Assembly: GCA_036245805.1 (NCBI GenBank)
Contig: BTRK01000003.1
Coordinates: 21,541,292 to 21,605,291 of the forward strand
Length of the DNA stretch: 64,000 nucleotides
Direction of reading: 5' to 3'
Source: Pristionchus mayeri
Taxonomy: Eukaryota; Nematoda; Chromadorea; Rhabditida; Neodiplogasteridae
Shown here: positions 13,400-29,200 of the stretch, in pieces
How positions within the stretch are numbered: position 1 is the stretch's first letter
How the letters are laid out: each line of letters begins with the position of its first letter
Translations under genes and position numbers: made by a program
Notes under the pieces: generated by a model
Databases searched by the model: none
The model's input: the letters and a program-made list of their open reading frames with translations, nothing else
What the model was told of the DNA's origin: nothing

Positions 13400-16300
13400 T
13401 TCAGTGTGAACTACTTCCTAATCGTCCTTTCTCTTCAGACGATATCTAACACAGTATCATCCTTTTCACACGTTATTTAGTTTCTCAATCTAATCGTCCT
13501 TTCTCTTCAGACGATATCTAACACAGTATCACCATTTTCACACGTTTTTTAGTTGCTCAATCTAATCACCCTTTCTCTTCAGACGATGGCCAACCTATCA
13601 CACCTTTCTCTTCAGTGTGAACTACTTCCTAATCGTCCTTTCTCTTCAGACGATATCTAACACAGTATCATCATTTTCACACGTTTTTTAGTTTCTCAAT
13701 CTAATCGTCCTTTCTCTTCAGACGATGGCTAACCTATCACACCTTTATCTTTAGTGTGAACTACTTCCTAATCGTCCTTTCTCTTCAGACGATATCTAAC
13801 ACAGTATCATCATTTTCACACGTTATTTAGTTTCTCAATCTAATCGTCCTTTCTCTTCAGAAGATGGCTAACCTATCACACCTTTATCTTTAGTGTGAAC
13901 TACTTCCTAATCGTCCTTTCTCTTCAGACGATATCTAACACAGTATCATCATTTTCACACGTTTTTTAGTTGCTCAATCTAATCATCCTTTCTCTTCAGA
14001 CGATGGCCAACCTATCACACCTTTCTCTTCAGTGTGAACTACTTCCTAATCGTCCTTTCTCTTCAGACGATGGCCAACCTATCACACCTTTATCTTCAGT
14101 GTGAACTACTTCCTAATCGTCCTTTCTCTTCAGACGATATCTAACACAGTATCATCCTTTTCACACGTTATTTAGTTTCTCAATCTAATCGTCCCTTCTC
14201 TTCAGACGATATCTAACACAGTATCATCATTTTCACACGTTTTTTAGTTGCTCAATCTAATCATCCTTTCTCTTCAGACGATGGCCAACCTATCACACCT
14301 TTCTCTTCAGTGTGAACTACTTCCTAATCGTCCTTTCTCTTCAGACGATATCTAACACAGTATCATCCTTTTCACACGTTATTTAGTTTCTCAATCTAAT
14401 CGTCCTTTCTCTTCAGACGATATCTAACACAGTATCATCATTTTCACACGTTTTTTAGTTGCTCAATCTAATCATCCTTTCTCTTCAGACGATGGCCAAC
14501 CTATCACACCTTTCTCTTCAGTGTGAACTACTTCCCAATCGTCCTTTCTCTTCAGACGATGGCCAACCTATCACACCTTTATCTTTAGTGTGAACTACTT
14601 CCTAATCGTCCTTTCTCTTCAGACGATATCTAACACAGTATCATCATTTTCACACGTTTTTTAGTTGCTCAATCTAATCACCCTTTCTCTTCAGACGATG
14701 GCCAACCTATCACACCTTTCTCTTCAGTGTGAACTACTTCCTAATCGTCCTTTCTCTTCAGACGATGGACAACCTATCACACCTTTATCTTCAGTGTGAA
14801 CTACTTCCTAATCGTCCTTTCTCTTCAGACGATATCTAACACAGTATCATCCTTTTCACACGTTATTTAGTTTCTCAATCTAATCGTCCCTTCTCTTCAG
14901 ACGATATCTAACACAGTATCATCATTTTCACACGTTTTTTAGTTGCTCAATCTAATCATCCTTTCTCTTCAGACGATGGCCAACCTATCACACCTTTCTC
15001 TTCAGTGTGAACTACTTCCTAATCGTCCTTTCTCTTCAGACGATATCTAACACAGTATCATCCTTTTCACACGTTATTTAGTTTCTCAATCTAATCGTCC
15101 TTTCTCTTCAGACGATATCTAACACAGTATCATCATTTTCACACGTTTTTTAGTTGCTCAATCTAATCATCCTTTCTCTTCAGACGATGGCCAACCTATC
15201 ACACCTTTCTCTTCAGTGTGAACTACTTCCCAATCGTCCTTTCTCTTCAGACGATGGCCAACCTATCACACCTTTATCTTCAGTGTGAACTACTTCCTAA
15301 TCGTCCTTTCTCTTCAGACGATATCTAACACAGTATCATCATTTTCACACGTTTTTTAGTTTCTCAATCTAATCGTCCTTTCTCTTCAGACGATGGCTAA
15401 CCTATCACACCTTTATCTTTAGTGTGAACTACTTCCTAATCGTCCTTTCTCTTCAGACGATATCTAACACAGTATCATCATTTTCACACGTTATTTAGTT
15501 TCTCAATCTAATCGTCCTTTCTCTTCAGAAGATGGCTAACCTATCACACCTTTATCTTTAGTGTGAACTACTTCCTAATCGTCCTTTCTCTTCAGACGAT
15601 ATCTAACACAGTATCATCATTTTCACACGTTTTTTAGTTGCTCAATCTAATCATCCTTTCTCTTCAGACGATGGCCAACCTATCACACCTTTCTCTTCAG
15701 TGTGAACTACTTCCTAATCGTCCTTTCTCTTCAGACGATGGCCAACCTATCACACCTTTATCTTCAGTGTGAACTACTTCCTAATCGTCCTTTCTCTTCA
15801 GACGATATCTAACACAGTATCATCCTTTTCACACGTTATTTAGTTTCTCAATCTAATCGTCCCTTCTCTTCAGACGATATCTAACACAGTATCATCATTT
15901 TCACACGTTTTTTAGTTGCTCAATCTAATCATCCTTTCTCTTCAGACGATGGCCAACCTATCACACCTTTCTCTTCAGTGTGAACTACTTCCTAATCGTC
16001 CTTTCTCTTCAGACGATATCTAACACAGTATCATCCTTTTCACACGTTATTTAGTTTCTCAATCTAATCGTCCTTTCTCTTCAGACGATATCTAACACAG
16101 TATCATCATTTTCACACGTTTTTTAGTTGCTCAATCTAATCATCCTTTCTCTTCAGACGATGGCCAACCTATCACACCTTTCTCTTCAGTGTGAACTACT
16201 TCCCAATCGTCCTTTCTCTTCAGACGATGGCCAACCTATCACACCTTTATCTTTAGTGTGAACTACTTCCTAATCGTCCTTTCTCTTCAGACGATATCTA

Positions 16301-19150
16301 ACACAGTATCATCATTTTCACACGTTTTTTAGTTGCTCAATCTAATCACCCTTTCTCTTCAGACGATGGCCAACCTATCACACCTTTCTCTTCAGTGTGA
16401 ACTACTTCCTAATCGTCCTTTCTCTTCAGACGATGGACAACCTATCACACCTTTATCTTCAGTGTGAACTACTTCCTAATCGTCCTTTCTCTTCAGACGA
16501 TATCTAACACAGTATCATCCTTTTCACACGTTATTTAGTTTCTCAATCTAATCGTCCCTTCTCTTCAGACGATATCTAACACAGTATCATCATTTTCACA
16601 CGTTTTTTAGTTGCTCAATCTAATCATCCTTTCTCTTCAGACGATGGCCAACCTATCACACCTTTCTCTTCAGTGTGAACTACTTCCTAATCGTCCTTTC
16701 TCTTCAGACGATATCTAACACAGTATCATCCTTTTCACACGTTATTTAGTTTCTCAATCTAATCGTCCTTTCTCTTCAGACGATATCTAACACAGTATCA
16801 TCCTTTTCACACGTTATTTAGTTTCTCAATCTAATCATCCTTTCTCTTCAGACGATGGCCAACCTATCACACCTTTCTCTTCAGTGTGAACTACTTCCTA
16901 ATCGTCCTTTCTCTTCAGACGATGGACAACCTATCACACCTTTATCTTCAGTGTGAACTACTTCCTAATCGTCCTTTCTCTTCAGACGATATCTAACACA
17001 GTATCATCCTTTTCACACGTTATTTAGTTTCTCAATCTAATCGTCCCTTCTCTTCAGACGATATCTAACACAGTATCATCATTTTCACACGTTTTTTAGT
17101 TGCTCAATCTAATCATCCTTTCTCTTCAGACGATGGCCAACCTATCACACCTTTCTCTTCAGTGTGAACTACTTCCTAATCGTCCTTTCTCTTCAGACGA
17201 TATCTAACACAGTATCATCCTTTTCACACGTTATTTAGTTTCTCAATCTAATCGTCCTTTCTCTTCAGACGATATCTAACACAGTATCATCATTTTCACA
17301 CGTTTTTTAGTTGCTCAATCTAATCATCCTTTCTCTTCAGACGATGGCCAACCTATCACACCTTTCTCTTCAGTGTGAACTACTTCCCAATCGTCCTTTC
17401 TCTTCAGACGATGGCCAACCTATCACACCTTTATCTTCAGTGTGAACTACTTCCTAATCGTCCTTTCTCTTCAGACGATATCTAACACAGTATCATCCTT
17501 TTCACACGTTATTTAGTTTCTCAATCTAATCGTCCTTTCTCTTCAGACGATATCTAACACAGTATCATCATTTTCACACGTTTTTTAGTTGCTCAATCTA
17601 ATCATCCTTTCTCTTCAGACGATGGCCAACCTATCACACCTTTCTCTTCAGTGTGAACTACTTCCTAATCGTCCTTTCTCTTCAGACGATATCTAACACA
17701 GTATCATCCTTTTCACACGTTATTTAGTTTCTCAATCTAATCGTCCTTTCTCTTCAGACGATATCTAACACAGTATCATCATTTTCACACGTTTTTTAGT
17801 TGCTCAATCTAATCATCCTTTCTCTTCAGACGATGGCCAACCTATCACACCTTTCTCTTCAGTGTGAACTACTTCCCAATCGTCCTTTCTCTTCAGACGA
17901 TGGCCAACCTATCACACCTTTATCTTTAGTGTGAACTACTTCCTAATCGTCCTTTCTCTTCAGACGATATCTAACACAGTATCATCATTTTCACACGTTT
18001 TTTAGTTGCTCAATCTAATCACCCTTTCTCTTCAGACGATGGCCAACCTATCACACCTTTCTCTTCAGTGTGAACTACTTCCTAATCGTCCTTTCTCTTC
18101 AGACGATGGACAACCTATCACACCTTTATCTTCAGTGTGAACTACTTCCTAATCGTCCTTTCTCTTCAGACGATATCTAACACAGTATCATCCTTTTCAC
18201 ACGTTATTTAGTTTCTCAATCTAATCGTCCCTTCTCTTCAGACGATATCTAACACAGTATCATCATTTTCACACGTTTTTTAGTTGCTCAATCTAATCAT
18301 CCTTTCTCTTCAGACGATGGCCAACCTATCACACCTTTCTCTTCAGTGTGAACTACTTCCTAATCGTCCTTTCTCTTCAGACGATATCTAACACAGTATC
18401 ATCCTTTTCACACGTTATTTAGTTTCTCAATCTAATCGTCCTTTCTCTTCAGACGATATCTAACACAGTATCATCATTTTCACACGTTTTTTAGTTGCTC
18501 AATCTAATCATCCTTTCTCTTCAGACGATGGCCAACCTATCACACCTTTCTCTTCAGTGTGAACTACTTCCCAATCGTCCTTTCTCTTCAGACGATGGCC
18601 AACCTATCACACCTTTATCTTCAGTGTGAACTACTTCCTAATCGTCCTTTCTCTTCAGACGATATCTAACACAGTATCATCCTTTTCACACGTTATTTAG
18701 TTTCTCAATCTAATCGTCCTTTCTCTTCAGACGATATCTAACACAGTATCATCATTTTCACACGTTTTTTAGTTGCTCAATCTAATCATCCTTTCTCTTC
18801 AGACGATGGCCAACCTATCACACCTTTCTCTTCAGTGTGAACTACTTCCTAATCGTCCTTTCTCTTCAGACGATATCTAACACAGTATCATCCTTTTCAC
18901 ACGTTATTTAGTTTCTCAATCTAATCGTCCTTTCTCTTCAGACGATATCTAACACAGTATCATCATTTTCACACGTTTTTTAGTTGCTCAATCTAATCAT
19001 CCTTTCTCTTCAGACGATGGCCAACCTATCACACCTTTCTCTTCAGTGTGAACTACTTCCCAATCGTCCTTTCTCTTCAGACGATGGCCAACCTATCACA
19101 CCTTTATCTTCAGTGTGAACTACTTCCTAATCGTCCTTTCTCTTCAGACG
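13400..19150. repeat. Higher-order blocks marked by GATGGACAACC and CCCTTCTCTTCAG
   Basis: GATGGAC starts at 14764, 16432, 16921 and 18105, spacings 1668, 489 and 1184 bp. These equal 12A+12B, 4A+3B and 9A+8B monomers. The 1184-bp spacing repeats one found in the 9-10 kb zone although the marker variants differ. Confidence 0.8.
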
Positions 19151-22100
19151 ATATCTAACACAGTATCATCATTTTCACACGTTTTTTAGCTTCTCAATCT
19201 AATCGTCCTTTCTCTTCAGACGATGGCTAACCTATCACACCTTTATCTTTAGTGTGAACTACTTCCTAATCGTCCTTTCTGTTCAGACTATATCTAACAC
19301 AGTATCATCATTTTCACACGTTATTTAGTTTCTCAATCTAATCGTCCTTTCTCTTCAGAAGATGGCTAACCTATCACACCTTTATCTTTAGTGTGAACTA
19401 CTTCCTAATCGTCCTTTCTGTTCAGACTATATCTAACACAGTATCATCATTTTCACACGTTTTTTAGTTTCTCAATCTAATCGTCCTTTCTCTTCAGATG
19501 ATAGCTAACCTATCACACCTTTATCTTTAGTGTGAACTACTTCCTAATCGTCCTTTCTCTTCAGACGATATCTAACACAGTATCATCATTTTCACACGTT
19601 ATTTAGTTTCTCAATCTAATCGTCCTTTCTCTTCAGACGATATCTAACACAGTATCATCATTTTCACACGTTTTTTAGTTGCTCAATCTAATCATCCTTT
19701 CTCTTCAGACGATGGCCAACCTATCACACCTTTCTCTTCAGTGTGAACTACTTCCCAATCGTCCTTTCTCTTCAGACGATGGCCAACCTATCACACCTTT
19801 ATCTTTAGTGTGAACTACTTCCTAATCGTCCTTTCTCTTCAGACGATATCTAACACAGTATCATCATTTTCACACGTTTTTTAGTTGCTCAATCTAATCA
19901 CCCTTTCTCTTCAGACGATGGCCAACCTATCACACCTTTCTCTTCAGTGCGAACTACTTCCTAATCGTCCTTTCTCTTCAGACGATGGCCAACCTATCAC
20001 ACCTTTATCTTCAGTGTGAACTACTTCCTAATCGTCCTTTCTCTTCAGACGATATCTAACACAGTATCATCCTTTTCACACGTTATTTAGTTTCTCAATC
20101 TAATCGTCCCTTCTCTTCAGACGATATCTAACACAGTATCATCATTTTCACACGTTTTTTAGTTGCTCAATCTAATCATCCTTTCTCTTCAGACGATGGC
20201 CAACCTATCACACCTTTCTCTTCAGTGTGAACTACTTCCTAATTGTCCTTTCTCTTCAGACGATATCTAACACAGTATCATCCTTTTCACACGTTATTTA
20301 GTTTCTCAATCTAATCGTCCTTTCTCTTCAGACGATATCTAACACAGTATCATCATTTTCACACGTTTTTTAGTTGCTCAATCTAATCATCCTTTCTCTT
20401 CAGACGATGGCCAACCTATCACACCTTTCTCTTCAGTGTGAACTACTTCCCAATCGTCCTTTCTCTTCAGACGATGGCCAACCTATCACACCTTTATCTT
20501 CAGTGTGAACTACTTCCTAATCGTCCTTTCTCTTCAGACGATATCTAACACAGTATCATCATTTTCACACGCTTTTTAGCTTCTCAATCTAATCGTCCTT
20601 TCTCTTCAGACGATGGCTAACCTATCACACCTTTATCTTTAGTGTGAACTACTTCCTAATCGTCCTTTCTCTTCAGACGATATCTAACACAGTATCATCA
20701 TTTTCACACGTTTTTTAGTTGCTCAATTTAATCATCCTTTCTCTTCAGACGATGGCCAACCTATCACACCTTTCTCTTCAGTGTGAACTACTTCCTAATC
20801 GTCCTTTCTCTTCAGACGATATCTAACACAGTATCATCATTTTCACACGTTTTTTAGTTTCTCAATCTAATCGTCCTTTCTCTTCAGATGATAGCTAACC
20901 TATCACACCTTTATCTTTAGTGTGAACTACTTCCTAATCGTCCTTTCTCTTCAGACGATATCTAACACAGTTTCATCATTTTCACACGTTATTTAGTTTC
21001 TCAATCTAATCGTCCTTTCTCTTCAGACGATATCTAACACAGTATCATCATTTTCACACGTTTTTTAGTTGCTCAATCTAATCACCCTTTCTCTTCAGAC
21101 GATGGCCAACCTATCACACCTTTCTCTTCAGTGTGAACTACTTCCTAATCGTCCTTTCTCTTCAGACGATATCTAACACAGTATCATCATTTTCACACGT
21201 TTTTTAGTTGCTCAATCTAATCATCCTTTCTCTTCAGACGATGGCCAACCTATCACACCTTTCTCTTCAGTGTGAACTACTTCCCAATCGTCCTTTCTCT
21301 TCAGACGATGGCCAACCTATCACACCTTTATCTTCAGTGTGAACTACTTCCTAATCGTCCTTTCTCTTCAGACGATATCTAACACAGTATCATCATTTTC
21401 ACACGTTATTTAGTTTCTCAATCTAATCGTCCTTTCTCTTCAGACGATGGCTAACCTATCACACCTTTATCTTTAGTGTGAACTACTTCCTAATCGTCCT
21501 TTCTGTTCAGACTATATCTAACACAGTATCATCATTTTCACACGTTATTTAGTTTCTCAAGCTAATCGTCCTTTCTCTTCAGAAGATGGCTAACCTATCA
21601 CACCTTTATCTTTAGTGTGAACTACTTCCTAATCGTCCTTTCTGTTCAGACTATATCTAACACAGTATCATCATTTTCACACGTTATTTAGTTTCTCAAT
21701 CTAATCGTCCTTTCTCTTCAGAAGATGGCTAACCTATCACACCTTTATCTTTAGTGTGAACTACTTCCTAATCGTCCTTTCTCTTCAGACGATATCTAAC
21801 ACAGTATCATCATTTTCACACGTTTTTTAGTTGCTCAATTTAATCATCCTTTCTCTTCAGACGATGGCCAACCTATCACACCTTTCTCTTCAGTGTGAAC
21901 TACTTCCTAATCGTCCTTTCTCTTCAGACGATATCTAACACAGTATCATCATTTTCACACGTTTTTTAGTTTCTCAATCTAATCGTCCTTTCTCTTCAGA
22001 TGATAGCTAACCTATCACACCTTTATCTTTAGTGTGAACTACTTCCTAATCGTCCTTTCTCTTCAGACGATATCTAACACAGTATCATCATTTTCACACG

Positions 22101-23299
22101 TTATTTAGTTTCTCAATCTAATCGTCCTTTCTCTTCAGACGATATCTAACACAGTATCATCATTTTCACACGTTTTTTAGTTGCTCAATCTAATCACCCT
22201 TTCTCTTCAGACGATGGCCAACCTATCACACCTTTCTCTTCAGTGTGAACTACTTCCTAATCGTCCTTTCTCTTCAGACGATATCTAACACAGTATCATC
22301 ATTTTCACACGTTTTTTAGTTGCTCAATCTAATCATCCTTTCTCTTCAGACGATGGCCAACCTATCACACCTTTCTCTTCAGTGTGAACTACTTCCCAAT
22401 CGTCCTTTCTCTTCAGACGATATCTAACACAGTATCATCATTTTCACACGTTATTTAGTTTCTCAATCTAATCGTCCTTTCTCTTCAGAAGATGGCTAAC
22501 CTATCACACCTTTATCTTTAGTGTGAACTACTTCCTAATCGTCCTTTCTCTTCAGACGATATCTAACACAGTATCATCCTTTTCACACGTTATTTAGTTT
22601 CTCAATCTAATCATCCTTTCTCTTCAGACGATATCTAACACAGTATCATCATTTTCACACGTTTTTTAGTTGCTCAATCTAATCATCCTTTCTCTTCAGA
22701 CGATGGCCAACCTATCACACCTTTATCTTCAGTGTGAACTACTTCCTAATCGTCCTTTCTCTTCAGACGATATCTAACACAGTATCATCATTTTCACACG
22801 TTATTTAGTTTCTCAATCTAATCGTCCTTTCTCTTCAGAAGATGGCTAACCTATCACACCTTTATCTTTAGTGTGAACTACTTCCTAATCGTCCTTTCTC
22901 TTCAGACGATATCTAACACAGTATCATCATTTTCACACGTTTTTTAGTTGCTCAATCTAATCATCCTTTCTCTTCAGACGATGGCCAACCTATCACACCT
23001 TTCTCTTCAGTGTGAACTACTTCCTAATCGTCCTTTCTCTTCAGACGATGGCCAACCTATCACACCTTTATCTTCAGTGTGAACTACTTCCTAATCGTCC
23101 TTTCTCTTCAGACGATATCGAACACAGTATCATCCTTTTCACACGTTATTTAGTTTCTCAATCTAATCGTCCTTTCTCTTCAGACGATATCTAACACAGT
23201 ATCATCATTTTCACACGTTTTTTAGTTGCTCAATCTAATCACCCTTTCTCTTCAGACGATGGCCAACCTATCACACCTTTCTCTTCAGTGTGAACTACT

Positions 23300-26200
23300 T
23301 CCTAATCGTCCTTTCTCTTCAGACGATGGCTAACCTATCACACCTTTATCTTTAGTGTGAACTACTTCCTAATCGTCCTTTCTCTTCAGACTATATCTAA
23401 CGCAGTATCATCATTTTCACACGTTATTTAGTTTCTCAATCTAATCGTCCTTTCTCTTCAGAAGATGGCTAACCTATCACACCTTTATCTTTAGTGTGAA
23501 CTACTTCCTAATCGTCCTTTCTCTTCAGACGATATCTAACACAGTATCATCATTTTCACACGTTTTTTAGTTGCTCAATCTAATCATCCTTTCTCTTCAG
23601 ACGATGGCCAACCTATCACACCTTTATCTTCAGTGTGAACTACTTCCTAATCGTCCTTTCTCTTCAGACGATATCTAACACAGTATCATCCTTTTCACAC
23701 GTTATTTAGTTTCTCAATCTAATCGTCCCTTCTCTTCAGACGATATCTAACACAGTATCATCATTTTCACACGTTTTTTAGTTGCTCAATCTAATCATCC
23801 TTTCTCTTCAGACGATGGCCAACCTATCACACCTTTCTCTTCAGTGTGAACTACTTCCTAATCGTCCTTTCTCTTCAGACGATATCTAACACAGTATCAT
23901 CATTTTCACACGTTTTTTAGTTTCTCAATCTAATCGTCCTTTCTCTTCAGATGATAGCTAACCTATCACACCTTTATCTTTAGTGTGAACTACTTCCTAA
24001 TCGTCCTTTCTCTTCAGACGATATCTAACACAGTATCATCATTTTCACACGTTATTTAGTTTCTCAATCTAATCGTCCTTTCTCTTCAGACGATATCTAA
24101 CACAGTATCATCATTTTCACACGTTTTTTAGTTGCTCAATCTAATCACCCTTTCTCTTCAGACGATGGCCAACCTATCACACCTTTCTCTTCAGTGTGAA
24201 CTACTTCCTAATCGTCCTTTCTCTTCAGACGATATCTAACACAGTATCATCATTTTCACACGTTATTTAGTTTCTCAATCTAATCGTCCTTTCTCTTCAG
24301 ACGATATCTAACACAGTATCATCATTTTCACACGTTTTTTAGTTGCTCAATCTAATCACCCTTTCTCTTCAGACGATGGCCAACCTATCACACCTTTCTC
24401 TTCAGTGTGAACTACTTCCTAATCGTCCTTTCTCTTCAGACGATATCTAACACAGTATCATCATTTTCACACGTTATTTAGTTTCTCAATCTAATCGTCC
24501 TTTCTCTTCAGACGATATCTAACACAGTATCATCATTTTCACACGTTTTTTAGTTGCTCAATCTAATCACCCTTTCTCTTCAGACGATGGCCAACCTATC
24601 ACACCTTTCTCTTCAGTGTGAACTACTTCCTAATCGTCCTTTCTCTTCAGACGATATCTAACACAGTATCATCATTTTCACACGTTTTTTAGCTTCTCAA
24701 TCTAATCGTCCTTTCTCTTCAGACGATGGCTAACCTATCACACCTTTATCTTTAGTGTGAACTACTTCCTAATCGTCCTTTCTCTTCAGACGATATCTAA
24801 CACAGTATCATCATTTTCACACGTTATTTAGTTTCTCAATCTAATCGTCCTTTCTCTTCAGAAGATGGCTAACCTATCACACCTTTATCTTTAGTGTGAA
24901 CTACTTCCTAATCGTCCTTTCTCTTCAGACGATATCTAACACAGTATCATCATTTTCACACGTTTTTTAGTTGCTCAATCTAATCATCCTTTCTCTTCAG
25001 ACGATGGCCAACCTATCACACCTTTCTCTTCAGTGTGAACTACTTCCTAATCGTCCTTTCTCTTCAGACGATGGCCAACCTATCACACCTTTATCTTCAG
25101 TGTGAACTACTTCCTAATCGTCCTTTCTCTTCAGACGATATCTAACACAGTATCATCATTTTCACACGTTTTTTAGTTGCTCAATCTAATCATCCTTTCT
25201 CTTCAGACGATGGCCAACCTATCACACCTTTCTCTTCAGTGTGAACTACTTCCTAATCGTCCTTTCTCTTCAGACGATATCTAACACAGTATCATCCTTT
25301 TCACACGTTATTTAGTTTCTCAATCTAATCGTCCTTTCTCTTCAGACGATATCTAACACAGTATCATCATTTTCACACGTTTTTTAGTTGCTCAATCTAA
25401 TCATCCTTTCTCTTCAGACGATGGCCAACCTATCACACCTTTCTCTTCAGTGTGAACTACTTCCTAATCGTCCTTTCTCTTCAGACGATATCTAACACAG
25501 TATCATCCTTTTCACACGTTATTTAGTTTCTCAATCTAATCGTCCTTTCTCTTCAGACGATATCTAACACAGTATCATCATTTTCACACGTTTTTTAGTT
25601 GCTCAATCTAATCATCCTTTCTCTTCAGACGATGGCCAACCTATCACACCTTTATCTTCAGTGTGAACTACTTCCTAATCGTCCTTTCTCTTCAGACGAT
25701 ATCTAACACAGTATCATCATTTTCACACGTTATTTAGTTTCTCAATCTAATCGTCCTTTCTCTTCAGAAGATGGCTAACCTATCACACCTTTATCTTTAG
25801 TGTGAACTACTTCCTAATCGTCCTTTCTCTTCAGACGATATCTAACACAGTATCATCATTTTCACACGTTTTTTAGTTGCTCAATCTAATCATCCTTTCT
25901 CTTCAGACGATGGCCAACCTATCACACCTTTCTCTTCAGTGTGAACTACTTCCTAATCGTCCTTTCTCTTCAGACGATGGCCAACCTATCACACCTTTAT
26001 CTTCAGTGTGAACTACTTCCTAATCGTCCTTTCTCTTCAGACGATATCTAACACAGTATCATCCTTTTCACACGTTATTTAGTTTCTCAATCTAATCGTC
26101 CTTTCTCTTCAGACGATATCTAACACAGTATCATCATTTTCACACGTTTTTTAGTTGCTCAATCTAATCACCCTTTCTCTTCAGACGATGGCCAACCTAT

Positions 26201-29200
26201 CACACCTTTCTCTTCAGTGTGAACTACTTCCTAATCGTCCTTTCTCTTCAGACGATGGCTAACCTATCACACCTTTATCTTTAGTGTGAACTACTTCCTA
26301 ATCGTCCTTTCTCTTCAGACTATATCTAACGCAGTATCATCATTTTCACACGTTATTTAGTTTCTCAATCTAATCGTCCTTTCTCTTCAGAAGATGGCTA
26401 ACCTATCACACCTTTATCTTTAGTGTGAACTACTTCCTAATCGTCCTTTCTCTTCAGACGATATCTAACACAGTATCATCATTTTCACACGTTTTTTAGT
26501 TGCTCAATCTAATCATCCTTTCTCTTCAGACGATGGCCAACCTATCACACCTTTCTCTTCAGTGTGAACTACTTCCTAATCGTCCTTTCTCTTCAGACGA
26601 TGGCCAACCTATCACACCTTTATCTTCAGTGTGAACTACTTCCTAATCGTCCTTTCTCTTCAGACGATATCTAACACAGTATCATCCTTTTCACACGTTA
26701 TTTAGTTTCTCAATCTAATCGTCCCTTCTCTTCAGACGATATCTCACACAGTATCATCATTTTCACACGTTTTTTAGTTGCTCAATCTAATCATCCTTTC
26801 TCTTCAGACGATGGCCAACCTATCACACCTTTCTCTTCAGTGTGAACTACTTCCTAATCGTCCTTTCTCTTCAGACGATATCTAACACAGTATCATCCTT
26901 TTCACACGTTATTTAGTTTCTCAATCTAATCGTCCTTTCTCTTCAGACGATATCTAACACAGTATCATCATTTTCACACGTTTTTTAGTTGCTCAATCTA
27001 ATCACCCTTTCTCTTCAGACGATGGCCAACCTATCACTCCTTTCTCTTCAGTGTGAACTACTTCCTAATCGTCCTTTCTCTTCAGACGATGGCTAACCTA
27101 TCACACCTTTATCTTTAGTGTGAACTACTTCCTAATCGTCCTTTCTCTTCAGACTATATCTAACGCAGTATCATCATTTTCACACGTTATTTAGTTTCTC
27201 AATCTAATCGTCCTTTCTCTTCAGAAGATGGCTAACCTATCACACCTTTATCTTTAGTGTGAACTACTTCCTAATCGTCCTTTCTCTTCAGACGATATCT
27301 AACACAGTATCATCATTTTCACACGTTTTTTAGTTGCTCAATCTAATCACCCTTTCTCTTCAGACGATGGCCAACCTATCACTCCTTTCTCTTCAGTGTG
27401 AACTACTTCCTAATCGTCCTTTCTCTTCAGACGATGGCTAACCTATCACACCTTTATCTTTAGTGTGAACTACTTCCTAATCGTCCTTTCTCTTCAGACT
27501 ATATCTAACGCAGTATCATCATTTTCACACGTTTTTTAGTTGCTCAATCTAATCATCCCTTCTCTTCAGACGATATCTCACACAGTATCATCATTTTCAC
27601 ACGTTTTTTAGTTGCTCAATCTAATCATCCTTTCTCTTCAGACGATGGCCAACCTATCACACCTTTCTCTTCAGTGTGAACTACTTCCTAATCGTCCTTT
27701 CTCTTCAGACGATATCTAACACAGTATCATCATTTTCACACGTTTTTTAGTTTCTCAATCTAATCGTCCTTTCTCTTCAGATGATAGCTAACCTATCACA
27801 CCTTTATCTTTAGTGTGAACTACTTCCTAATCGTCCTTTCTCTTCAGACGATATCTAACACAGTATCATCATTTTCACACGTTATTTAGTTTCTCAATCT
27901 AATCGTCCTTTCTCTTCAGACGATATCTAACACAGTATCATCATTTTCACACGTTTTTTAGTTGCTCAATCTAATCACCCTTTCTCTTCAGACGATGGCC
28001 AACCTATCACACCTTTCTCTTCAGTGTGAACTACTTCCTAATCGTCCTTTCTCTTCAGACGATGGCCAACCTATCACACCTTTCTCTTCAGTGTGAACTA
28101 CTTCCTAATCGTCCTTTCTCTTCAGACGATATCTAACACAGTATCATCCTTTTCACACGTTATTTAGTTTCTCAATCTAATCGTCCTTTCTCTTCAGACG
28201 ATATCTAACACAGTATCATCATTTTCACACGTTTTTTAGTTGCTCAATCTAATCATCCTTTCTCTTCAGACGATGGCCAACCTATCACACCTTTATCTTC
28301 AGTGTGAACTACTTCCTAATCGTCCTTTCTCTTCAGACGATATCTAACACAGTATCATCATTTTCACACGTTATTTAGTTTCTCAATCTAATCGTCCTTT
28401 CTCTTCAGAAGATGGCTAACCTATCACACCTTTATCTTTAGTGTGAACTACTTCCTAATCGTCCTTTCTCTTCAGACGATATCTAACACAGTATCATCAT
28501 TTTCACACGTTTTTTAGTTGCTCAATCTAATCATCCTTTCTCTTCAGACGATGGCCAACCTATCACACCTTTCTCTTCAGTGTGAACTACTTCCTAATCG
28601 TCCTTTCTCTTCAGACGATATCTAACACAGTATCATCATTTTCACACGTTTTTTAGTTGCTCAATCTAATCATCCTTTCTCTTCAGACGATGGCCAACCT
28701 ATCACACCTTTCTCTTCAGTGTGAACTACTTCCTAATCGTCCTTTCTCTTCAGACGATGGCCAACCTATCACACCTTTATCTTCAGTGTGAACTACTTCC
28801 TAATCGTCCTTTCTCTTCAGACGATATCTAACACAGTATCATCCTTTTCACACGTTATTTAGTTTCTCAATCTAATCGTCCTTTCTCTTCAGACGATATC
28901 TAACACAGTATCATCATTTTCACACGTTTTTTAGTTGCTCAATCTAATCACCCTTTCTCTTCAGACGATGGCCAACCTATCACACCTTTCTCTTCAGTGT
29001 GAACTACTTCCTAATCGTCCTTTCTCTTCAGACGATGGCTAACCTATCACACCTTTATCTTTAGTGTGAACTACTTCCTAATCGTCCTTTCTCTTCAGAC
29101 TATATCTAACGCAGTATCATCATTTTCACACGTTATTTAGTTTCTCAATCTAATCGTCCTTTCTCTTCAGAAGATGGCTAACCTATCACACCTTTATCTT